Shown here: positions 1 to 8,494 of the stretch, one piece after another
How the letters are laid out: every line of letters begins with the position of its first letter
Numbering within the stretch: position 1 is the stretch's first letter
Source of the DNA: Pontibacillus chungwhensis BH030062
GTDB taxonomy: Bacteria; Bacillota; Bacilli; Bacillales; BH030062
DNA length: 64,000 nucleotides
Assembly (NCBI RefSeq): GCF_000770675.1
Contig: NZ_AVBG01000006.1
Span: 161,561 to 225,560, forward strand
Direction of reading: 5' to 3'
The notes under the pieces: generated by a model
What the model was told of the DNA's origin: nothing
Databases searched by the model: none
Seen by the model: only the letters and a program-made list of their open reading frames with translations
Made by a program: the position numbers and the translations under genes

Positions 1-860
1 GCCATAAAAATGAGCACGCATTTTCCTTCATAAAAGTGCCCAAAGTGATTACGCGCATCCTCTTCAGAATAACAGCGAGCTACAGATGGACGGTATCCAT
101 TGACCATCACTTCTCTCAGGATGCTAATACCTGTTTCCATATCTTCAATTAAGTAACCATGGAACTCATTGTTCTCTGGCGTGTACTTAAAGATCTTCAC
201 CGTTACTTCAGTGATATAGCACAGAGCTCCTTCATTCCCCAGTGCAATATGACGAATATCAGGTCCTCCAGATCTTCTTGGAACGTTTTTAATCTTCGAG
301 ATGTTGCCTTCTGGGAAGACACATTCTAAGCCAACCAGCATATCTTCCATAGCACCATATAAAGTAGAGAACTGACCGATACTTCTCGTTGCAACAAGTC
401 CGCCAAGTTGAGCGACTGGCTTGGACTGAGGAGAGTGGCCTGTCGTATAGCCGACTTTACGCAGTTCATCTTCAAGGGTTTGCAGCTTTACACCAGATTG
501 AACCGTTGCTTGCATATTGTATGTGTCGATATCGATGATTTCATTCATTTTTGAACCGTCAATGACGATGGTTTTCTGCTTCCAATTCTCTAAGCCGCCT
601 TCGGTCCCTGTTTTACCGCTTCTAGGAATGACATTAATGAGATGTTCGTTACAATACATAAGAAGAGACTTCACTTCTTGTGGAGAATGTGGGTACACAA
701 TCGCTAGTGGCTTTGGTACATCGAGTACATTTTTAGACTTTGGATATTTTTTATATCGATCTGCGGAAGCATCATATAACGCTTCGTCGTCCGTTACGAT
801 TTGATTTTCTGGTAATAGGTCCTTTAATTCCTCAACGGTTTGATTTGTTTTCATTGTCAT
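1..860 (-). CDS. FAD-binding oxidase (FAD_binding_4 type), partial at window edge
   Basis: The reading frame starts at the ATG at 860, preceded by AAAGGAG nine bases upstream, and runs open off the left edge (about 286 codons). The N-terminal half carries the PP-loop FAD-binding signature PRSGKTGTEGG and the segment GHSPQSKPVAQLGG, which resembles alkyldihydroxyacetonephosphate synthase and GlcD/D-lactate dehydrogenase-type flavoproteins. The family oxidises 2-hydroxy acids, or builds ether lipids with FAD. Substrate cannot be set because the C-terminal half is missing. The gene lies 42 bases downstream of a dehydrogenase on the same strand, so the two are probably co-transcribed. Confidence 0.8.
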   Translation of the reverse strand, partial: MTMKTNQTVEELKDLLPENQIVTDDEALYDASADRYKKYPKSKNVLDVPKPLAIVYPHSPQEVKSLLMYCNEHLINVIPRSGKTGTEGGLENWKQKTIVIDGSKMNEIIDIDTYNMQATVQSGVKLQTLEDELRKVGYTTGHSPQSKPVAQLGGLVATRSIGQFSTLYGAMEDMLVGLECVFPEGNISKIKNVPRRSGGPDIRHIALGNEGALCYITEVTVKIFKYTPENNEFHGYLIEDMETGISILREVMVNGYRPSVARCYSEEDARNHFGHFYEGKCVLIFM

Positions 861-902
861 ACAATCAATCTCCTTTATAAAAAAATCTATAATGTTATGT
901 TT

Positions 903-1694
903 CTATCGAACTAAGTAACCACCATCAACATTTAATAACGTGCCATTCACATAATTGGATGCGTCTGAGGCTAGGAATACGATCGCTCCCATTAAATCGA
1001 CGATATTCCCCCACCGGTTAGCCGGTATGTGGTCGAGAACTCGTTTGTTCTTCTCCTCATCAGCTCCGGTTGCTTTTGTCACATCTGTTGCAAAGTAGCC
1101 TGGTGCAATTCCGTTAACTTGTATATTGTACTGAGCTAACTCATCACAGTACGCCTTCGTGAACCCAGCTAACCCATGCTTTGTTGCGGCATAAGCTGGC
1201 GACCACTGTCCTCCAAGGTAAGAAAATAAAGAACACGTATTGATAATCTTACCGCTTCGATTGGGGATCATATATTTGGCCGCTTCATGAGCCAAATCAA
1301 AAGGAGCTGTAAGATTCACAGACACCATTTTGTCCCACTGAAGCCGAGTGAATTTCGTAACATCTGGTTCGTTTAAGCCAATACCAGCATTATTGAGAAG
1401 AATATCTACCGTACCAAATACACGGACACACTCTTCTACTACTATCTTACAAGCACCATCTTCAGTAAGGTCCGCAATCATTAAATGATACCGCACACCT
1501 TCAGCTTCGATGAGTTGTTTCGTTTCTTCGTCTTCGACCATACTCACTACAAAGACATCAGCTCCAGCCTTCGCAAGGGCAAGGGCAAACCCTTGGCCTA
1601 AACCAGAATTTCCACCCGTGACAAGCGCCACTTTTCCATGTAGTTGAAAGAATTGCATCGTAAAATCCGTTATATTCATTTTTTCGGCGCTCAT
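903..1694 (-). CDS. Short-chain dehydrogenase, KduD/gluconate-dehydrogenase-like
   Basis: Classical SDR of about 263 residues. It has the Rossmann signature TGGNSGLGQG, the NNAG motif, the catalytic YAATK with an upstream Ser (NTCSLFS), and the C-terminal GTLLNVDGGY. The family interconverts alcohols and ketones with NAD(P)H; similarity is best to 2-deoxy-D-gluconate/5-keto-sugar dehydrogenases, but the substrate is inferred. The frame is open up to an ATG at 1736. That ATG overlaps a good -10 box, so I prefer the ATG at 1694 (weak GGGAT ribosome site); 1679 is also possible. It likely forms an operon with the FAD oxidase downstream. Confidence 0.85.
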   Translation of the reverse strand: MSAEKMNITDFTMQFFQLHGKVALVTGGNSGLGQGFALALAKAGADVFVVSMVEDEETKQLIEAEGVRYHLMIADLTEDGACKIVVEECVRVFGTVDILLNNAGIGLNEPDVTKFTRLQWDKMVSVNLTAPFDLAHEAAKYMIPNRSGKIINTCSLFSYLGGQWSPAYAATKHGLAGFTKAYCDELAQYNIQVNGIAPGYFATDVTKATGADEEKNKRVLDHIPANRWGNIVDLMGAIVFLASDASNYVNGTLLNVDGGYLVR

Positions 1695-1734
1695 TCTATC
1701 CCGCCATTCTTTTTTGGTTGATTTTTCTGAACTC

Positions 1735-1764
1735 ATTGTAAAACGATTCTCACGTAAAAAGCAA
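1735..1764 (-). promoter_or_regulatory. Candidate sigma-A promoter for the SDR gene
   Basis: On the minus strand TTGCTT (1764-1759) is followed after 18 bases by TACAAT (1740-1735). The -10 box includes part of the most upstream ATG of the SDR frame, which argues that translation starts further downstream. Confidence 0.5.
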
Positions 1765-1774
1765 CTGTTTTGCG

Positions 1775-1825
1775 GAGAAATTTCTCTTTTTGTGATGTTT
1801 TTTTATTTAATAAGAGAAATTTCTG
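1775..1825. promoter_or_regulatory. Twin palindromes, candidate operator of the SDR operon
   Basis: GAGAAATTTCTC (1775-1786, perfect palindrome) and GAGAAATTTCTG (1814-1825) lie 39 bp apart, just upstream of the candidate -35 box. Paired dyads at this position suggest a dimeric regulator, not identified here. Confidence 0.4.
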
Positions 1826-1841
1826 TTCGTTTTCAGGACAT

Positions 1842-1930
1842 GGGGACAGGTACCTCGTCCCTTTTCCCCTTTAGATCTTGCCTGGAGCAAATCTATTTTT
1901 TTTGCTTTAGTGGGACAATGAACCTGTCCC
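1842..1930. repeat. REP family 1, inverted pair
   Basis: Two 19-bp units at 1842-1861 (GGACAGGTACCTCGTCC core) and 1912-1930 (GGGACAATGAACCTGTCCC, opposite orientation) separate the divergent SDR and DinB genes. They match the dispersed palindrome family found throughout this window. Confidence 0.8.
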
Positions 1931-2011
1931 TCTGTCCAACATCAAACCCGATTGGTTGAAGGCAGAAGGATGGGAAAGATAGAATGATAAGTAATGAAGG
2001 GAGACGATTAC

Positions 2012-2470
2012 ATGAACGAAGAACAAATTTTTCAACAAGTAAACCTAGTTAGAAAAGGTACATTAAAGGAATTAGTTGGTGTGACAGAAGAGCAGGCGGA
2101 TCAGCAGCCGGAAGGGTTTAAAAATACGATTCGGTGGAATCTCGGTCACATTTACGTTGTGCAAAACTCCTTAATCGCCAAGTTCGGTGGCAAATCAATC
2201 GAAACGCCATCCCGCTATCTTAAACTGTTCTCACCAGGCACATCACCTTCCGATTGGCAAGGAGACGTCCCTTCTCTTTCTGAACTAAAGCAGCAGCTTG
2301 AGGAACAGCCGGCTAAATTGAAGGATACACTCACTGGACAGCTGGATGATAAGGCTACAGAAGACTTCTTGTCTCTTCAAACGGTTGGCGAAATCCTTAC
2401 CTTCTCGTTGTATCATGAAGGGGTACATACCGGTACGATTAAATCATTAAAAGGGAACATGACAGACTAA
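2012..2470 (+). CDS. DinB/YfiT-like four-helix metal-binding protein
   Basis: A 152-residue DinB-family protein. The three expected metal ligands are visible: His46 in NLGHIYVV, and His135 and His139 in HEGVH. DinB-superfamily members are four-helix-bundle thiol transferases or related metal enzymes, several using bacillithiol in Bacillaceae. No specific substrate can be assigned. Start chosen at 2012 because GGGAG lies eight bases upstream; an upstream in-frame ATG at 1994 lacks a ribosome site. Transcribed alone, it is closed by a REP pair and a strong terminator. Confidence 0.85.
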   Translation: MNEEQIFQQVNLVRKGTLKELVGVTEEQADQQPEGFKNTIRWNLGHIYVVQNSLIAKFGGKSIETPSRYLKLFSPGTSPSDWQGDVPSLSELKQQLEEQPAKLKDTLTGQLDDKATEDFLSLQTVGEILTFSLYHEGVHTGTIKSLKGNMTD

Positions 2471-2484
2471 AAGCGCGGGGCAGG

Positions 2485-2544
2485 GGGACAGGTACCTCGT
2501 CCCTTCGCTTCTCGAAACACTTAATGGGACAAGGTACCTGTCCC
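2485..2544. repeat. REP family 1, inverted pair
   Basis: Units at 2485-2503 (plus-type, followed by the typical TTCGCTTCTCGAAA flank) and 2526-2544 (minus-type), directly after the DinB stop codon. Confidence 0.85.
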
Positions 2545-2574
2545 TCCATCCCACCTCCATCCCACTCAATCCCT

Positions 2575-2611
2575 AAAAAAAGCCCCTCTTTCTTCAAAGA
2601 GGGGCTTTTTG
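2575..2611. terminator. Bidirectional intrinsic terminator
   Basis: AAGCCCCTCTTT and AAAGAGGGGCTT form a 12-bp stem with a short loop, flanked by A- and T-runs. It lies between the convergent DinB and AlaX-like genes and can serve both. Confidence 0.9.
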
Positions 2612-2618
2612 TCTTCGG

Positions 2619-3827
2619 TTATTTCATTGTCTCTAATGCCGCTTTCTTCAATCGATCCGCAAACTCCTCAGCTGCTAATGCTTTTGTTCCGCCACCTTGC
2701 ACGAATCCTGGCTTTCCGCCGCCTTTTGCTTCGATGAGGGGCATAACGTGTTGTGCTGCTTCTTTCATATTCCCGGAAACATCGGACCCTTGTGCGAGCA
2801 CAAATTGAAGCTGATCTTTCTGTTCACTGACAAGAATGACGATCCCATTAGGAGCTTGTTCAACAATCTTCTTCCCAAGGTCCTGCAACGTCTTGATCGT
2901 TCGGTTCTCAAAGAATTGCTGAACGATCGATACTTTACCGTTTTCTTGAGGAGCTGCTGCCAAGTCACGCGCTTCGAACTCGAGAAGTTGAGCTGTCCGT
3001 TCAGCTAGTTGTTTATCTTTTGCCTTACTTTCCTTTAGTAACGAAGATACTTCCTGTTCCAACTCTTCTTCCGGACGCTTCATTAGCGTTTTGATTCCGG
3101 TTAGGACGCTGTGCTTCTTCTCCAACTGCTCGAGTACACGATTCCCACACACAAACTCAAGGCGCACATTTCTCTTCTGTCGTGTCCAACCGAGCAACTT
3201 CATCATTTGTACTTCACCCGTTGAACGTGGGTGAGTCCCTCCACAGCCGTTGTAGTCAATATCGGGAATGATCACGAGCCGGACCGCTTCATCAACAGAG
3301 AGTGATTTCCGGAGTGGATAGTGATTCGCCTCGTCCACCGTCATCCATTTTGTTTCAATGGAACGATTCTCCCCGATGACTTCGTTCACCCGTTGTTCTA
3401 CTTTATGCAGCGTCTCCTCCGAGAGAGATTCTCCGTCAAGGTCAATAGAGACGGTATCTTTTCCGAGATGAAAGCTTAGGGTTGCCAGATCAAACTCGTC
3501 TTGCAAAATAGCAGAAAGAATATGCTGACCTGTATGCTGTTGCATATGATCAAACCGTCTTGACCAATCCACTACCCCATTTACCGTGCTCGCTTCTTCA
3601 ATCGGAAGAGTGACATAGTGACGAACCTCTCCATCCACTTCTTCTACGTCGATGACTCTAACGTTATTTAAGCTACCCGTATCATGAGGTTGTCCACCAC
3701 CAGTCGGATAAAAAGCCGTTTCCTCTAACACGACATAAGGACGACCACCTTCATCTTGATCGGCTTTAACGAGCTTTGTTGTAAATTCTGTTTGATACGC
3801 ATCCCTATAAAATAGTTTCTCTGTCAC
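2619..3827 (-). CDS. AlaX-type alanyl-tRNA editing hydrolase with DHHA1 domain
   Basis: About 402 residues. The N-terminal part resembles the AlaRS second additional domain: FYPTGGGQPHDTG, the zinc motif HTGQH near residue 98 and CGGTH near residue 196. The C-terminal third looks like DHHA1, with a glycine-rich GGGKPGFVQGGG. Long AlaX proteins deacylate mischarged Ser- or Gly-tRNA(Ala) in trans. GTG at 3827 is taken as start because GGAGG sits eight bases upstream; the in-frame ATG at 3842 overlaps that ribosome site. It lies downstream of the sensor kinase on the same strand. Confidence 0.88.
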   Translation of the reverse strand: MTEKLFYRDAYQTEFTTKLVKADQDEGGRPYVVLEETAFYPTGGGQPHDTGSLNNVRVIDVEEVDGEVRHYVTLPIEEASTVNGVVDWSRRFDHMQQHTGQHILSAILQDEFDLATLSFHLGKDTVSIDLDGESLSEETLHKVEQRVNEVIGENRSIETKWMTVDEANHYPLRKSLSVDEAVRLVIIPDIDYNGCGGTHPRSTGEVQMMKLLGWTRQKRNVRLEFVCGNRVLEQLEKKHSVLTGIKTLMKRPEEELEQEVSSLLKESKAKDKQLAERTAQLLEFEARDLAAAPQENGKVSIVQQFFENRTIKTLQDLGKKIVEQAPNGIVILVSEQKDQLQFVLAQGSDVSGNMKEAAQHVMPLIEAKGGGKPGFVQGGGTKALAAEEFADRLKKAALETMK

Positions 3828-3869
3828 GTTTACGCCCTCCATTTTTTCGTTTCAAACTTAAGTTTCTGA

Positions 3870-5459
3870 TTATACCGGAAAACAAAGCTCAACCTTGGTT
3901 CCTCGCCCCTTCTCAGAATTGAAGTCCACCGTACCATGATGAGCTTTTATGATTTCAAGAGAAATAGAAAGCCCCATTCCAAGACCGTTTTCCTTAGAGG
4001 TGTAGAAAAGTGTTCCTATATTTGATACTTCGTCCGGGTCCATTCCTTCACCTTCATCCTCAATGGTCACCTCTACCTTATTGCTTCCCGGATGGTGAAC
4101 TAAACGAACCTGCACCTCCCCGCCATTTTCCATAGACTCAAAGGCATTCTTAATAAAATTGATGAAGGCTTGTTTTATCTTGGCCTCATCGATTGTCATA
4201 ACAAGATCTTTTTGGTTGGATTCAAACGTGATACTTACGTCTTGAAGCCTGGCGCTGCTTTTCATTAGTTCAATGGTTTCCTCTAAAAGATCATGAAGAT
4301 TACAAGGAGCCGGTTGAACTGAGGATGGCTTTCCGAGTAGAACAAATTGGTTAACAAGGTTCTTCATTCGATCGAGTTCCGATGTGATGATTTCTAAATA
4401 CTTATTCTGAGCATTGGTTTCTTTTAATAGCTGCGTTAGTCCGATAATGGATGTGAGTGGGTTACGAATCTCATGAGCAAGTCCTGCACTAAATTTCCCA
4501 AGAGTCGAGAGCTTCTCCGATTCTATGAGCTTCTCTTGAAGTTCGTAATAGTTCGTCATATCGCGTAATTGAGCAAAAGCGCCAATCACCTCGTCCCCGT
4601 CGTATATAGGAAGGACATCAAGCTGAAAAATTTTCTCCCTTTCCCCGTCATCAAACGAAAGGGTGACTTCCTTATTCTCAAGCTTCTCCCCCGTCCACAG
4701 GACATGATCCACATACGGTTTGATGACATAAGTCTTGGTATCACCTTTAGCGAGACGCTCTTTCATACTATATTCCACTAACTTCTCCAAAGCAGCATTG
4801 TAATCCGTTATTCGACCTTCTTGATCCGTCATAATCATACCAATAGGCGTTGAATTGATCATAATTTGATTTAAAATCTCAAGTTTATTGTTCTTCTCCT
4901 GAAGACGTAGCTCCCGTTCAATGGAATCGACCGCTGACGAGAGGAGTCCTAAATGAAACTGACTCTCATATTCCACGGTTGTCATAATCGATATCGTTCC
5001 TGATATTCTACCGTCCTCCCCGTAGTGAAAAGGAGCTGAATAGCAAGCAATGCCGTGCAAAGCTTCATGGTAGTGGTCTTTTCCAACAAGTCCAATTGAT
5101 TCATCATGAAGCAAGGAGAGTGAAATAGAATTTGTCCCTGCAACTTTTTCCCGAAATCGGACACCGTTATGTATACCAAATGCATGTATCATCTCCATCA
5201 TGCTTTCGTCTCCAAACTTATGAATCACATACCCCTCTTCATCAGTCGTGGCCACAATAATCGGAGTTCCATCCATATAATAAAGAACTTTCTCCATAAA
5301 GTGCTGAATAACAGGGAGCGCATGCTCAAACGTTTGTTTTCGCTCCTCCATTTCTGCCTCTGTTAATTCTATTTGCAGAGTAGGGATCTCTGTCGGCTCT
5401 AACCGATACTCTTCTTCGCATCTTTTTTTCGATTGTTTGATATAAGTATTGAAATCCAT
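3870..5459 (-). CDS. Orphan sensor histidine kinase, sporulation-kinase-like
   Basis: A 529-residue cytosolic kinase without obvious membrane segments. Domains in order: GAF-like sensor (AGTNSISLSL, as in AcoR-type activators), PAS domain (about 195-310), HisKA with H-box AGLAHEIRNPLTSI (His near 327), then HATPase with N-box NFIKNAFESM, DEGEGMD and GLGMGLSIS. It should autophosphorylate and pass phosphate to a response regulator, but none is encoded nearby. With a Spo0E-type phosphatase divergently adjacent, input to the Spo0A phosphorelay is plausible; that is inference. Confidence 0.88.
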   Translation of the reverse strand: MDFNTYIKQSKKRCEEEYRLEPTEIPTLQIELTEAEMEERKQTFEHALPVIQHFMEKVLYYMDGTPIIVATTDEEGYVIHKFGDESMMEMIHAFGIHNGVRFREKVAGTNSISLSLLHDESIGLVGKDHYHEALHGIACYSAPFHYGEDGRISGTISIMTTVEYESQFHLGLLSSAVDSIERELRLQEKNNKLEILNQIMINSTPIGMIMTDQEGRITDYNAALEKLVEYSMKERLAKGDTKTYVIKPYVDHVLWTGEKLENKEVTLSFDDGEREKIFQLDVLPIYDGDEVIGAFAQLRDMTNYYELQEKLIESEKLSTLGKFSAGLAHEIRNPLTSIIGLTQLLKETNAQNKYLEIITSELDRMKNLVNQFVLLGKPSSVQPAPCNLHDLLEETIELMKSSARLQDVSITFESNQKDLVMTIDEAKIKQAFINFIKNAFESMENGGEVQVRLVHHPGSNKVEVTIEDEGEGMDPDEVSNIGTLFYTSKENGLGMGLSISLEIIKAHHGTVDFNSEKGRGTKVELCFPV

Positions 5460-5615
5460 CCTCTCCCCCCTATCTGTCTATACCATTCTCTGTTATAACT
5501 GTATCACAGATAAGATGCCAACAATAAAATAGATCTCAAACCCAGGACCAAACGACAGATTTAGTACTATAAAAGGGAAAAGTATGGAATTCAGTACTTT
5601 TTTAGTAATAAAATA

Positions 5616-5644
5616 TTACCATTTATATCCTAACATGTTATAAT
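5616..5644 (+). promoter_or_regulatory. Sigma-A-like promoter for the Spo0E-family gene
   Basis: TTACCA (5616-5621), a 17-bp spacer and a perfect TATAAT (5639-5644), 64 bp upstream of the assigned start codon. Confidence 0.6.
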
Positions 5645-5707
5645 TCAAATAGAACTTATGTCGACATGTCAGACATCCTACCAACACAGATATTGGGGAG
5701 ATTCAAT

Positions 5708-5902
5708 ATGGAATTCCAGTATTTTATAGAGGAACATACGTCAACTGAGGAACTAAAAATGAAAATTACGGATTTGCGCTCCACAATGATTGAAACAGGA
5801 CTTACTCATGGTTTAAACCATGATAAGACAATTGAACTTAGCCAGAAACTAGATCGATATATTACAGAGATCCAAAAGCGCAGTCTTAATCCAATTATGT
5901 AA
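5708..5902 (+). CDS. Spo0E-family aspartyl-phosphate phosphatase
   Basis: A 64-residue two-helix protein. The family signature is visible as LSQKLDRYI near the C terminus, preceded by a helix with LRSTMIETGL. Spo0E-like proteins dephosphorylate Spo0A~P and delay sporulation or cell-fate changes. The start at 5708 is supported by GGGGAG seven bases upstream; an in-frame ATG at 5666 has none. It is transcribed away from the orphan kinase at 3870-5459, which suggests a kinase/phosphatase pair acting on one phosphorelay. Confidence 0.85.
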   Translation: MEFQYFIEEHTSTEELKMKITDLRSTMIETGLTHGLNHDKTIELSQKLDRYITEIQKRSLNPIM

Positions 5903-5933
5903 AAGCCCAAAGCATAGCATGCTTTGGGCTTTT
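5901..5933 (+). terminator. Intrinsic terminator after the Spo0E-family gene
   Basis: Stem AAAAGCCCAAAGCAT / ATGCTTTGGGCTTTT immediately follows the stop codon. Confidence 0.9.
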
Positions 5934-5948
5934 ATAATTCGGGACATA

Positions 5949-6078
5949 GGGACGGGTTCATCGTCCCGCCGCTCCTCGAATATTCACAGATCATTTAAGT
6001 CTTTTGACCGTTAGGCGAACCCCTCTATTTGATTGCACCTATTTACTTCGAGAAACTAAGGGACGAGGTACCTGTCCC
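5949..6078. repeat. REP family 1, inverted pair
   Basis: Unit 5949-5967 (GGGACGGGTTCATCGTCCC, plus-type) and unit 6060-6078 (GGGACGAGGTACCTGTCCC, minus-type). The second lies inside the 3' end of the following minus-strand gene. Confidence 0.85.
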
Positions 6079-6378
6079 TACATCCCTCTTATAGCTCTCA
6101 ACTAATTGCACGGCAAAATGGTAATGCTCATTAGGGACTTCGATGATGACGTCACATTCATGATAGCCAAATTCAAAGAGATTTCGTTTATTGTACGGGA
6201 TGGAATAGTGGGGCTTTAATTGATTCGTCTCTAACAACCAATACAGTTCCTGGGCCAGACCTACTCCAGATTCTTCTGTTTGGAACACTACCGAAAGCTC
6301 GTCGTGCTCTTCATACTTGTAGATATAAATCGCGAATACTCCGCATAACACCAACAATACCGCACTTAACATCTCCAT
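6043..6378 (-). CDS. Unknown small membrane-anchored protein with REP-encoded tail
   Basis: About 111 residues: one N-terminal transmembrane helix (LSAVLLVLCGVFAIYIY), then a soluble domain of about 75 residues with a predicted alpha/beta pattern (VVFQTEESGVGLAQELY... CDVIIEVPNEHYHFAVQLVE). The soluble part faintly recalls small signal-transducing DUF2007-type folds; I do not name it. The last 14 residues (RDVGTGTSSLSFSK) are encoded by the REP unit at 6060-6078 and its flank, so the original C terminus was probably replaced by repeat insertion. The start (GTG 6381 or ATG 6378) is uncertain. Confidence 0.6.
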   Translation of the reverse strand: MEMLSAVLLVLCGVFAIYIYKYEEHDELSVVFQTEESGVGLAQELYWLLETNQLKPHYSIPYNKRNLFEFGYHECDVIIEVPNEHYHFAVQLVESYKRDVGTGTSSLSFSK

Positions 6379-6477
6379 CACCCCTCTTCCTAACTGGATT
6401 CACTTCGTTAGGAATATGATTGACATTTCGAGTATAAGTTACACGCTGAAAATCTTTTTTCCCGGGGGCGGGCCATG

Positions 6478-6857
6478 GGGACGGGTCCCTTGTCCCAAAT
6501 CACCCCTCCTGAGCATTCCATGCACTATTCGGATCATTCATTGACGCTTTCTTGGATGAACTACGTAAAAAGGGCAGAGAGGAAGCAGCTCTGTAACCTT
6601 TTTGTTGCTGTAACTCCAGAAAACGTCACAGAGTCATTAAATCAATGACTTTCTACAAAGTTACTTCTTTAAAAGGTCACAGAGACCCTCCCTCTGTGAC
6701 CATTTTCATGAAAATCAGCAAAAAAGGGCAATTACCCACCGGCTTACCTTTGCAATTCTTCATAAAACAAAACACAGCAGCTCCTTATTCCATAAGAAGC
6801 TGCTGTGTTGTTATTCACCCAATATTTAGAGAAGCGAAGGGACGAGGTACCTGTCCC
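6478..6857. repeat. Long composite element 1: REP - hairpin array - terminator - REP
   Basis: This fills the 488-bp gap upstream of the membrane gene. It contains a REP unit (6478-6496), three imperfect hairpins built on GGTCACAGA/TCTGTGACC-type arms (about 6565-6735), a terminator-type hairpin (6769-6812) and an inverted REP unit (6839-6857). The same order recurs at 13679, 18733 and 21665. Confidence 0.75.
6769..6812. terminator. Terminator hairpin inside composite element 1
   Basis: Arms AACACAGCAGCT and AGCTGCTGTGTT with a T-rich right flank; it closes the abgT operon on the minus strand. Confidence 0.8.
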
Positions 6858-6866
6858 CCAGGCCCA

Positions 6867-8408
6867 CTACAGGTACATGTGCACGCCAGGTCCGAATGGG
6901 ATGCCTAGGAATGCAAAGGCTAGTAGTAGTACAATCCAGACGGATAAGAAGATGATGCTGTACGGTAGCATTAAGGAAATGAGTGTACCGAGTCCAGCTT
7001 TCTTATCGTACTCTCTCATAAACGCTAACACGATAATGATATACGGGTTCATCGGTGTAATGATGTTGGTAGATGAATCCGCAATACGGTAAGCTGCTTG
7101 AATGAAAGCAGGATGATAGTCTAATAGGTAGAACATCTTAATAAAGATCGGTGCTTCTAACGCCCACTGAGCTGAACCACTGAAGACTAGAAGGTTCATA
7201 AGGGCTGTTAAGAATACGAAGCCGATGATAACAGGTATTCCTGTTAGACCTAGTGATTCTAAGAATCCTGCACCACTCACAGCAATCCATGTACCAATGT
7301 TTGTCCAATCGAAGTACGCAATGAACTGAGCTGCAGCGAAAATGAGGACGATGAATCCTGACATATCTTTAATCGCATCTCCCATAAATGTGGAGATATC
7401 TTTCGTCTTCTCTATCTTATTAACGGTAACTCCGTACGTTACAGCAACCGTTATAAACATGAAGAGGATAATTGGAATAATACCATCTAAGAATGTGGAT
7501 GGAATGATTCCGCCCGACTCGTTACGTAACGGAGAGTTCGGCCAGAATAAAGCAACAAGTAACAAACCAATGTAAGTAACTAAAGCGATGGTCGCATTCT
7601 TTAACCCTTTCTTTTCTAAAGGCGTAGAAGCTTTCATTTCTTTCTTCAGATCTCCATCATATTTTCCAAGACGAGGTTCAACGATTTTCTCGGTTACAAG
7701 TGCACCTGCTATGGATAGAACAATAACAGAAACGACCATAAAGTAATAGTTATCAACTGGCGTTACGACGACACTAGGATCTAAGCCCTGCATGACTTCC
7801 GTAGAGATTCCTGATAACAATGCGTCCGTTCCTGCAATAACAACGTTCGCTGTAAAACCAGAACCTACACCAGCAAACCCGGCTGCGAGTCCAGCAAGTG
7901 GATGTCGGCCAAGTGTGTAGAAGACCATGGCTGCTAGAGGTGGAACGATTACAAACGCTGCGTCAGAGGCTAAATTTCCCAATATTCCGACAAAAATAAC
8001 TGCATACGTCGTTAGGCTGGCTGGTGCCTTAAGAATCGTACTCTTAATAGCTGTCTCAATGAGACCTACCTTTTCAGCTAAACCAATCCCTAACATCATC
8101 GCCAAAACAAGACCTAAAGGTTTAAAGCCTGTAAAGTTCTCAAGCATTGAAGTTAACATATACTGAATACCTTCAGCAGAAATCAAGCTCTTGATCGCTA
8201 CTTCTTCACCGGAACCTGGCTGAACCACGGAAACCCCAAATGAAGAAACAACCCAAGAAAGTAAAATCATAAAGAGAGCAAGATACACAAATAACATAAA
8301 TGGATCTGGAAGCTTATTCCCTGCTTTTTCAATGCCATTCAAAAACTTAGATAACAACTTAGATTCCTTTTTCTCTTCTTGTGAGACATTTGCTTCTGGT
8401 AATGACAT
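6867..8408 (-). CDS. abgT: AbgT-family transporter
   Basis: A 513-residue polytopic membrane protein of the AbgT family (p-aminobenzoyl-glutamate transport/ion-coupled carriers). Family features: KLPDPFMLFVYL, GNLASDAAFVIVPPLAAMVF, GVGSGFTANVVIAGTDALL and ADSSTNIITPMNPYI. Start at 8408 is supported by AAAGGGTGG just upstream. It is the last gene of the amidohydrolase cluster, matching the E. coli abgAB-abgT logic in which an amide substrate is imported and then cleaved. Some AbgT proteins export drugs or metabolites, so import is inferred from context. Confidence 0.9.
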   Translation of the reverse strand: MSLPEANVSQEEKKESKLLSKFLNGIEKAGNKLPDPFMLFVYLALFMILLSWVVSSFGVSVVQPGSGEEVAIKSLISAEGIQYMLTSMLENFTGFKPLGLVLAMMLGIGLAEKVGLIETAIKSTILKAPASLTTYAVIFVGILGNLASDAAFVIVPPLAAMVFYTLGRHPLAGLAAGFAGVGSGFTANVVIAGTDALLSGISTEVMQGLDPSVVVTPVDNYYFMVVSVIVLSIAGALVTEKIVEPRLGKYDGDLKKEMKASTPLEKKGLKNATIALVTYIGLLLVALFWPNSPLRNESGGIIPSTFLDGIIPIILFMFITVAVTYGVTVNKIEKTKDISTFMGDAIKDMSGFIVLIFAAAQFIAYFDWTNIGTWIAVSGAGFLESLGLTGIPVIIGFVFLTALMNLLVFSGSAQWALEAPIFIKMFYLLDYHPAFIQAAYRIADSSTNIITPMNPYIIIVLAFMREYDKKAGLGTLISLMLPYSIIFLSVWIVLLLAFAFLGIPFGPGVHMYL

Positions 8409-8494
8409 ATACCCACCCTTTCTCATTTTTAATGGTTATATTCCTTTATTCTTCCGTAAATAGGAAGAGAAAGAAGGGGGAAATTCCCCCATAC

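Noticed and set aside
1714..1959. Plus-strand ORF of 81 codons
   Set aside because: It begins within the SDR promoter, runs through two REP units and has no ribosome site.
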